The position numbers and the translations under genes are program-made. Below the pieces are notes generated by a model. It saw nothing but the letters and a program-made list of their open reading frames with translations, was not told where the DNA came from and ran no database searches. Below are positions 23,501-33,857 of a stretch of DNA of 64,000 nt, in pieces; position 1 is the first letter of the stretch, and each line of letters begins with the position of its first letter. Location of the stretch: the NCBI GenBank assembly GCA_029204225.1, contig CM055097.1:7769676-7833675 (forward strand). The letters are read 5' to 3'. The stretch is from Diphasiastrum complanatum (taxonomy: Eukaryota; Streptophyta; Lycopodiopsida; Lycopodiales; Lycopodiaceae).

Positions 23501-26500
23501 TGGCAATTAAAATGTCACCTAGTCTACAACCAGATCCACCACATTGTGAAATGACCCTCTCCAACTCATCAATAAATAATCCAAAGAGAATTGGTGAAAG
23601 AGAGCAACACCTAATTCACCCCAATGGTGCTCCAAATATGCTCAGAAATACCACTGTTGTGTAAAAAATAGCTCAAAACTCTCTCAAAAAAGTGTTAGTG
23701 AGAAACCAAGGTCACGAAGTCTCTGAATGGGCAAAGAGCGTGGGACAGAATCAAAGGCTTTCCTGAAGTCCACAAAACAATGGTAAACCCTCTCTTTCTT
23801 ATGCCTAGCTTCCTCGATAAGATCTCGAAGAGCGAAGATATGGTTGGTGGTAGAGTAATGGGCTCAGACCCCCGCTTGGCCCAAAGCATATCCTGAACTC
23901 GGCCTTTGAGCTCACTGTAGACGGAAGGATGGTACCATATAGCTTTGCGAGAACATGTTCAAATAAGACTGTGATTGTTACCAAGGATCATGGGGTCACC
24001 ATTTTCATGAATAGGGTGGATGATGTTGGTGCACCACGAGGATGGGAAGCCAAAGGCAATAGCGTGATTAAGGAGAGTGGCTAGGGTGGGGCAAGTAAAT
24101 CGCCAGCATAAATTAGTAGGTCAGATTCAAGGTCCTCAAATATCTCTTGCCCGATGGGTCCTCAATCTCCTAATGGCCGCAAGGGCCATATTAGAGGTGA
24201 AGAAGGTGAACTCAAATGGTTGGGGAGAGATAAAGATGGGTGAGTCAGTGGGTACGGTGTATAGGCTAGCATAATCGGCCCAAATGTGGAGGTCATCCAG
24301 GAGAGGTGGTGGGGCATGAGGAATAAACTCAAGCCAAAAAGTGCCAGAGGAAGAGTTTCAAAGAAGGTCAACAAGGTGTTTTCCTCGGAGTCATCATAGG
24401 TACATTTTTTACGATGGAGTGTATGATTATATGATTGTCAGGAGAAGCGGAGGAGGTGAAGGGCATGAGTACATGCATGAGTGACATGGATGAGTACATG
24501 CATGAGTGACAATATGATGAAGGAGCAACATTCCGCGTCATACCATGGGGGGTGTAGAGAGTGAGGTGATGAAGAATGTGTGGATTTTGCCCTTATGAGG
24601 CTTAGAAGAAAAGGTAGTGAGGTGGCTGTGTGAAGAGATTTGGTAAGCAAAGCAGCTTGTGATTCTAGTGGACTATCATGAGGAAAGGAATTGAGTAATG
24701 AGGCAAGAGACTCCTGGTAGACTGGTCTATATAGAGGGTTGAATGTGTATCTGGGTGCACAGGCTAGCGTTGGGTGAGAAGATGATTGAGGGGGTGGGAT
24801 GTGGCCAATAGCGAAAGAGAGGAAAGAGTGATGAAAGAGGGTAGTGGGAGAGATATGAAAATGATAGATGAGTGATATGGAGGATGGTGACCCCATAAGG
24901 TGATTGATGACACTATGACTGCCATTGTGAGTGTGAGAAATACATTTGCCAGAATTTGGCCAACAAGATAGGCCATTGTAAATGGCTAACCTCGTGGGCT
25001 TCCCCAAACTGTAATAAGTACTCACCATATGGGGTAATAGTTCCTGATTTGTCTTAGGAAATTCTAGTAACACCCATCTCATCACTGTCAAGGGCATGAA
25101 AGCGGAGTTGGTCGATAATATCATGAAACTCTGACTGTCATAAAGCCGTCCTGGCATTAAAATCCCCAATGAGGAAAATATGTCCATGCTCTTCAAATCT
25201 GACAATATCCAATAAGAGGTCAAGGTAAGGAGAGCCCTCAACAAAAGAATTTGACTCTGGGGGAAAGTAGCATGCAACAACAAATAGGTCCCTGTCCAAC
25301 AATGCGAATCCAAATATAGCGTGCATGCTTGTCATGTTTGATGAACTCAATGAGCGGGTGAAGAGACTTCTTGTATAGGCAAGTGACCCCTCCAGAGCCA
25401 CAACCACTCGTTGATCTAGTCTCAGGCCTGTATACAGAATCCCATCTATATCCTGGAAAAGTGGGTAATCCTCACTCTTGACTCTCATGAGTTTCCATGG
25501 AAAGCAGTACATCCTGTCCGATAATTAAGTCAATAAGGTCGCCCGCTGTGGAGGATGAATATATACCATCGCAGTTCCATACTCCTATTTGGAGATGGTG
25601 TGGATGGGCCCCCGTGGTACTCTCAAACCTAGGGACCTCAAGTCCCTAGTATTGGGAAGTACTAGGGGCGCTATCAATAAAGTGCACACTTCCGTCCCGA
25701 TATATCGCCCGTCTGCCATAATCTCGTGCCTTCTGGAAGGCTTTACGTCCTTCCTCAACCTGGATGTATGTATGGTCATCATCCATATACATGGTAGTAT
25801 TGCATAATTTGACTCTACAATGCAAATCCTCTCTACGACTCTTCAAGGAAGCAAAGCGAATAATCAATTTAACCGCATCTCTGGTTGTCATCCAAGCTGT
25901 ACATTTTGCACCATATTTCCAGGGTCCAATAAAAGTTCAACGACTAAAGTGCATCCATAACATTTTTAGGGTGCTGAAATTCAAATATAGAAAGGTTGAA
26001 CTCTGATTGTTTACCTAATTTCTTGTGACTAGTTTTTCTTTTCCCTTAACATTTTTTAGTAAAGTTGCCAATCTTAGCTCCATTTTTAGTAGATACATAT
26101 GTTCATATTGGACAGCATGTGGATGTTTCTTGCAGCTAAAGGATGTTATAGGTGTTCCAACTAGCTATCAATCTCGTGTACTTGCTCGACAATTTGGGGT
26201 GAAGACGGTGAGTCTTCTATAATGTTGAATTTTAGCTCAAATCCAAAAAAAGGTTGCTAAAAGTTTTCAAACAATTCGCTAATTCAAGTGTTGCCTATTT
26301 CTTTCAAGTTGATCAATAAACATAAGTGGTTTGAGAAACTCTCATCGTGTTTTGAATTTTTTAGGTGGACTTGAATGATGTCAACCACATTGACCTTGCA
26401 TTTGATGGAGCAGATGAGGTCGAGGCCTCAATGAATCTTATCAAGGTAAATGGCCAGTGGATTATTTGATATCATAGTCGCAATGTAAACCTGATCGTTC

Positions 26501-29500
26501 CAAACATTCTTCTATATGGACTTAAAATGCATCTAAAGGAAGAAAACTATTTGGTATACTACGATTGCTTCCTTAAAGGTATCTAAATGATGAAAACTAT
26601 TTGGTTTGCTATATTGTGAACATGGGTATATAACATGCTACATTGAATTACAAAGGGACTGAATTTATGTTTGATAATCTCTAACTGGTAGACAATTGAA
26701 ATAATGAGTCAATTTGATAGTTGTCGAAAGTTTTTTGGTTAAAAATTTGATTATGTTGAGATTTTCAAAATGCAAGGGGGTTCATGTTCTAAATCTATCT
26801 CAAATTTGTATTATGATAGGGAGGTGGAGCAGCTCACACCATGGAGAAGGCAAGTCATTTGAATCGAGGTTTTTTGTGCAACATTTGATTCTTTTTATTT
26901 CAAGCCATAATTTCATCATAATGTTACCAGTGAGCCATGTTGTTGAAAGCCAAACTTCGCCCTTGATGATGTTTGAGATTGCATTGAATGCCATGAATTA
27001 TGGTCATCAATCTACATAGGATTTGAAGTTGTTTTGGAGCTTTGATTGTAAACGACATGATTTTAGTGATAAGTTTTTCTAACTTGGATTTTTTAATGTT
27101 AATCCATTCAAGTTTGCTAAAGAGCAATGCTTATGTTGTTGTTTAGTGGCATCCCCGCATTTGTTAATGACTCCAATATCACTTGGGTACTTAGCTACTT
27201 GTGTGGGACACAAGCTACTAACTGGAGTAGGTTGGTGGATCTACAAATGCCATAGAAGAGGAAATTTTATGGGGGATATGATGGTAGTCTTTAGAATTTT
27301 TTTTGAACACTACAGGGACCCTATTTTTATCACATGTTAACTGTATCAGTCTAATTTTTGCTTGATATTGTGCACATTTCTTTTGCTGGATATTCGGCAA
27401 ATTATTTTAAAACTTAAATGTTTTTGCTTTTTCCAATAAAAAAACAGTATATAAAATTTTATATACTTCATTTCTAATGTATATAACACCCACATATATA
27501 TTTTATTAATACATATTTGAAATTTTTTTTAAATGTGGTTTCGGACAGCATTCTGTTGTCCGGAACGGTATAGGCCCTGGAACTTGCGGGGCAACTCAGA
27601 GATACATACATACATACATACATACATATCTATCTATATGTCTATATCGAAACTCGAATTTTTGGAGTCTCCAAATTTCTGAGACAATTTGTGGAGAGAT
27701 GAATTTTTTGGAGACTCAAAACTCGAATTTTTCTAGACTCAGAAATTTGGAGTCTCCAAATTTTCGAGACTCAATTTTTGGAGACTCAATTTCGAGGGTC
27801 ATTGTCAATTTGTGGAGAGGCGAATTTTTGGAGACTCGAGACACGGATTTTTGAGGTATTTTCGAGGTACATTTCGAGGTGCTTTTGAGGTATTTCGAGG
27901 GTCAGTGTCTCAATTTTTCGAGGTATTTCGACGTACTTTTCGAGGCATTTTCGAGGTATTTGCGAGACTCAATTTTTGGAGACTCCAAATTGTCGAGACT
28001 CAATTTGTGGAGGAACGAATTTTTGGAGACTCAAGACACGAATTTTTGGAGATATTTTCGAGGTACATTTCGAGGTTTCAATTTTTGGAGACACAAAATT
28101 TCCGAGACTCAAAACTCGAATTTTTGGAGACTTCAATGTTTTAAGTCTCGAAATTTTCGAGACACGAAATATTCGAGACTCGAAACTCGAATTTTGGAGT
28201 CTCTAAATTTTCGAGAACACAATTTGTGGAGATGAGAAATTTTTGAGACGCGAAATTTTCGAGACTTGAAAATTTTGTGTTTCGAAAATTTTGTGTCATT
28301 TTTGGAGTCTCCAAATTTTCGAGACAATTTGTGCAGAGACAAAATTTTGTGGAGAGACTCGAAACTCAAACTTTTCTAGACTCAAAAATTTGGAGTCTCC
28401 AAATTTTCGAGACTCAATTTTTGGACCCCAAATTTTCGAGGTACATTTCGAGGGTCATTGTCAATTTGTGGAGAGACGAAGACTCAAGACACGAATTTGT
28501 GGAGGTATTTGCGAGGTACATTTCGAGGTACTTTCGAGGTATTTCGAGGGTCAGTGTCTCAATTTTTCGAGGTATTTTCGACGTACTTTTTGATGTATTT
28601 TCGAGGTATTTCGAGGTACTTTCGAGGGTCAGTGTCTCAATTTGTGGAGAGACGAATTTTCGAAGATTTCAATTTTTGGAGGTATTTTCGAGGTACTTTT
28701 CGAGGTTCGAGGTATCTTTTCGAGGGTCAGTGTCGCATTCTTCGAGGGCCTCCCCCTCCAGAAAATATTTTCGAGGTATATTCGCGTTTCGAGGTATTTT
28801 AAACCTTTAGGGAAATCTCGCGAAATTTTCGTGACATTGGCCCTCCCCCTCTAGAAAAATGCGACACTCCCCCTCCCCCTCCCCAAAAATGCCTCCCCCT
28901 CCCAAACAATGTGATACGTCGGCTGGCACACTTCGGCCACGTACACACATACATCTTCCACCCGTCAACGAGGACATACTAAATTTCCAAATCATCGGAA
29001 AATCATCGCCCGTCAACAAGATACAAATTATCGGCCGTCGCTTAGATCGGCCGCCCTTGCCTGTCAACGACGGGCACTCTTTATTAGTATATATATAGAG
29101 AGATATATATAGAGAGAGATATATAGATATCTATAAAAGTCGTCGCCAACTAGTTTGTGTTTATTCTTTCTATCTTTAGTAGTGCATTTTTGCTCACCAA
29201 CTATGCTTTTTAGTTAGATTTTGTTCAGTTTTTTTAACACAGATTCGAGTAAAAAGACTACCAAACTTCTGTAATCAGAATTTAGGCAGAATCTGGTACT
29301 AATCGTAGCGGTACAGTTGTTATACTCTTTGATTCAATCTTTTCAGAAACATACTAGAAGCTACACTTGGAGATAATTTAGAAGTCCAAGGATTTGAATT
29401 GTACTCCTTAAATAGTTCAGTAGACCTTTACAAAGCACACCTGAAATAGGCGAGGGAACCAAAAAGTCACAAAAAGGAAAAGTAAAAAACTATTGTCACT

Positions 29501-31319
29501 AGCTTTTCTGTTCGTATTGTGCATTGATTTGAAGTTTATAGCCGATTTTTTATCTGATTGTTTCCCAAATATGGAAGAGCAGAATCTGACTTGTTTTGTG
29601 GAAGGATCAGTGTGAAGATTCATGGCACAGCCCTTGAGGAGAACAATTCAGGCACTCAGGTAAGGTAGCGATGAAATCTGCTGAATATCAGCCTGATTTT
29701 CAGCATGAGAAAAGTTTGTAGAAGCCAAGGCAGAGCCACTGCACAAGGAGGAACTGAAAAGATTCGCTATTTGAATCTTTGTTTGATCGTGGCTTCAAGC
29801 CAACTCACTCTGGGAGAGAAGACCTTCACTGAAGGGTCCAGTTTTTCTTTTTACTTGAAGACTTCAAAGTTTGAAAAATAAGCCCCAAGTTTGTGAAAGT
29901 TGGGGGACCATGAAGTATTTCAACCCAATGGCATTGAAGAATTCTAAATTGAAGGTTCCTCATAGTGCGCTGACAGCCTTGAAGGGTGAAGGGACCCAAA
30001 GGGAATTCACATCAGAACTTCACTAAAAAAGCTTATTGTATTTCATTTTACATTTAAAATTGACTTTTGGCCTCAGGGACAGCCCTAAGCCTTGGGGGAC
30101 CCTATTTTAAGGCTGTCCCACTCTGTAGGATGTGTAGAAACCAGAAAACAGAGTGTTAATCCAACATACTAAATGATTTTTGGTCAGAGAAGTGAATTGA
30201 TCATTGCTTGAAGGATGTTACTGCCCATGTGTGGAACCAAAAATCTTTCGATTTGAATGCTTTTTGGAGAAGTTCTAATCAAATGTGTTTTCTCCTTTAA
30301 TTACGTGAAGTCACCATCTCTTATTATCAAAAGCACTCTCTTTCTTTGTTCAATTTATGAACCTCATGGAAAATCGGACTAGAAAGAGGATCAAAATCAA
30401 AAGGATGGATGGTGGAGGTGAATCCAAATTTGGTGAGCCTAATTCTTGTCCCAAAGAACATGGGATTAGACATCTACTTATTGTCCCATATACTCTAGGA
30501 TGAAATGGAATTGTGGAATCAAAGCGAAGCATGCTTAAAGCACCCTCAACTTGAGCAGTCATTTATTGAGTGAAGCAGTTCAAACCTCATCATACCGTCA
30601 AAAGCACTTTCCAACCAAAGCTTTAGAAGGTATGACTCCCATAGAGACTTGTAGTGGACATATGCCGAATGTTGCACATCTAAGGTCATTGGTTGTATTG
30701 CGTATGTTCTTATGTTGGATAAGAGGCGAAGGAAACTTGATCCAAAATCTCTGAAATGCATTCTTCTTGGAAATTTACTAACCTCCAAAGCATGTACGCT
30801 AGGTGAACCCAAGACAAGGAGGATCATTACAAGTAGTGATGTCATTTGTGACGAAGCTAAAAGGTGCCGATTTGCCTCAAGGAGTTCAATCAAGTGAATA
30901 TGCAGTCCTACATCATGAAGAAGAGGATACAAGTAGCTTACCGATCCATTGATGCAAAAAATCAATCTATACTCTAGCACTATATTCGAGTCCAAGTCAA
31001 ACAATTCTCAACGCCTATCGATCATCGTCATTGTCGAAGCCTATGTGACGATCAACTATCGACATCGATTTGATTTGATTCGACCATCTTTCGACCCTGA
31101 TCGATTTTCGACCTTATTTTTCACGATCAGGCAGGATCTTCAACAGGATAAGATTCTATTAGATAGTGACTGTCAACAGCTGAATACTAGCCTTGATCCA
31201 TCTTGTAAAGGCATTAATTAAGCATTCTTTTCATTGTACAACTCCCATGTCTATATATTCGATAGCGCATAGCTAATCGACAAATCATCCAATGACTGTG
31301 TGAATTAATGCGAAATTGA

Positions 31320-31392
<73 letters not shown>

Positions 31393-33809
31393 GAGAATTG
31401 TCTTAGAGAGATTGCACATCTGCAAGCATTAGGACATGTACACTCTTTCAAACTAATAGAATTCATTCCAGTGTGCATTGTCGTGTCGTGTCGCTTGCAT
31501 AATTCTCTGTTTCATCTGAGTTGAGGTTTGTAGATAAACAATTCGTAGATTAATCATAGTTGCAGCGAATCGCGATTCGCTGGGTTTGCGATTCTCGAAT
31601 CGCGATTCGGACAGCAAATCGTTAAAAAAAAACGAATTCTTTTTTTTGGAAAAATAGCTTATGGCTGAAATTTTCTAGGGGAGCAATGGTCAAACCAGCG
31701 TTTTGCCTCCCATAAGTGCAGTAGATAGGGCACAAACAGATCAAAGTCAGTAGCTATTTGGTTGTTATTTGCTTTGGTTCTCAGTAATTGTTAATGCTAC
31801 CGTTTGGGCTATCAACTCTATGGATGATGATCACTTTTGCAATCATTTCACTGGAGATGTGAGTGCAATGTGCCTACATTTGGGGGCATAAATATTGGGC
31901 CCTTATCGGCGTGCATTTGGATCCCATTTTTATCTACGAGGGGGTGCATGGGGGGTTGTGCTCCCACCGCTACTGTCGCCGGGGGGGTCCAATGGGGGGA
32001 TCGGGGGGCAACCCCCCCCCAAAGCAAAAAGCGAGGTACAATTGCTCTACAACTCTCTGTCTCTATCCCACTGGAACCATCTGTGTTCGTAACAAACAGG
32101 CTAGAGGTTAGTTTTGAATTTTTGTCCTTGATAGAACCCAACATGGATTAATGCACCTGAACTGGACCATCCTGCACCCGAAACATTCGGCTCTTAATTA
32201 GAGCTTTCATCTGATACCGATATTGCCCAAAAAAAAACGATTCTGGGAAAATCCTGAATCGTGATTTGGACCGCGATTCTGAATCGCAGTGCAACTATGG
32301 ATTTAATTGTTTTATGACTGATTGTGAATGTCGCCCCGTTTGTCCCTTCTAGAGTTTTCCTTCCATGTGGGGGCAAAATAAGTGCCACATGGCCCATGGA
32401 CTCCAAAGAGATATTAAACTTTGTTTTGGTTCCTCTCCCACCTCCTACGTACCACATCTCTTTGGAGATGTGCGGGTATAGAGAGGGAGGAAAGGCAGTA
32501 CGATCTGCAAGGACAAACAATCAAGGACGATTCTTGTTTCAATCTTTTAAGCCACAAAATTAAGCTCAAGCAGTTCTGGTTTCAACAAGGAGTTCTAAGT
32601 TTCAACTTAAAAATCAATTTTCATTGGGGTTTTAAAACTTACTTTATGGAATCACAAAGGAGGAAGGGGTTATAAAGAAATCACCAGAAAAGTACACAAG
32701 GGAGGGGATGTAACACCCCCCCCCCCCCCTTCCCCCCCCCCCCCCCCCCCTCAACAGCCGTGGTGCTGCAGTAGCACTGCAGGTCAACATCAAGAGGGGG
32801 GGTATGAACCTCCCCCGGCCGTCCACAGATTGTACGGACCAGCTAAGGAGAAGCTTGGGCAGCTGGCCCGAAACGCTGGCACGTGCCAGCGCCCAGAGAA
32901 TAACTTTTTTTTTAAAAATTAAAAAGGGGGGTGGGGGAACAAATAAGGTTAAATAACTAAACCCCAATGAATTACATGCCAAAAACATATAATTCTCTAC
33001 CATAATCTTGAAACACATGGTTTTAAAGAAACCAGAAACTTGCAAAACTTAGAACCAAAAAGATTTAAAGGTATAAAAGGAAAGAAATCAATGTCAAGGA
33101 AACAGAAAGTTTACAAAGAAAACTAGTTTCCTTCAAAATCAAATTTCACAACCTAAATATGAGACAAAGGTTATAACAACACAAAGCCACCTTCCCAAGA
33201 GGAATTTTAAAACTGCAAAGATGTAAAGGAAACATGTGCACCTAAAAGGAATTTGGTGGCTCTGATACCAAATGTTGCAACTCTTTGAATTTCCGATTGC
33301 CTTGAAGGTTGACACACACCCTAAACCAGTGACAACGCACTACATCCATAGGGTCACTGTCAACCCACCCCCGTGCACTGGAGCTATCAACATCCACATG
33401 CCTAGTCAAGCCTCCGGTTATAATTAGTGTCCCTTAACACTAGCCATCACTCTTGGCTCTCCCTAGCATACATCTCCTGGCATGGAGATACATCCTGGCT
33501 ACTGCACGTGCTCTCCATCCACCAGCTCCCGGGTAGACTGAGTGAATGGTAAAAGGGAAGCCCCAGCACTATATGGACATAGCATAGTGGGTCCCATCAA
33601 GCACGGTCCCGCCGGCGACACGTGACCACCTATGATGGTGACGCGTGGCACAAAAAACATGTCAATAACGCCACAGACTTGCGTCTAGCCTCTTACGAGG
33701 CCGTCACTGAAGGGCGTACCGTTATGGTACATAACAGTGGGGCACTGGAGGAAGAGTGCTGGGAGAGAGAGGAGGAAGAGCCCTGGGGGAGAGGCAGAAG
33801 CAGGGGGGA

Positions 33810-33857
<48 letters not shown>

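Noticed and set aside
27812-28810. Overlapping plus-strand open frames up to 177 aa rich in FEVF and SRYFR
   Set aside because: They are translations of the CGAGACTC/CGAGGTA motif array in all frames; no start context, splice sites or family resemblance.
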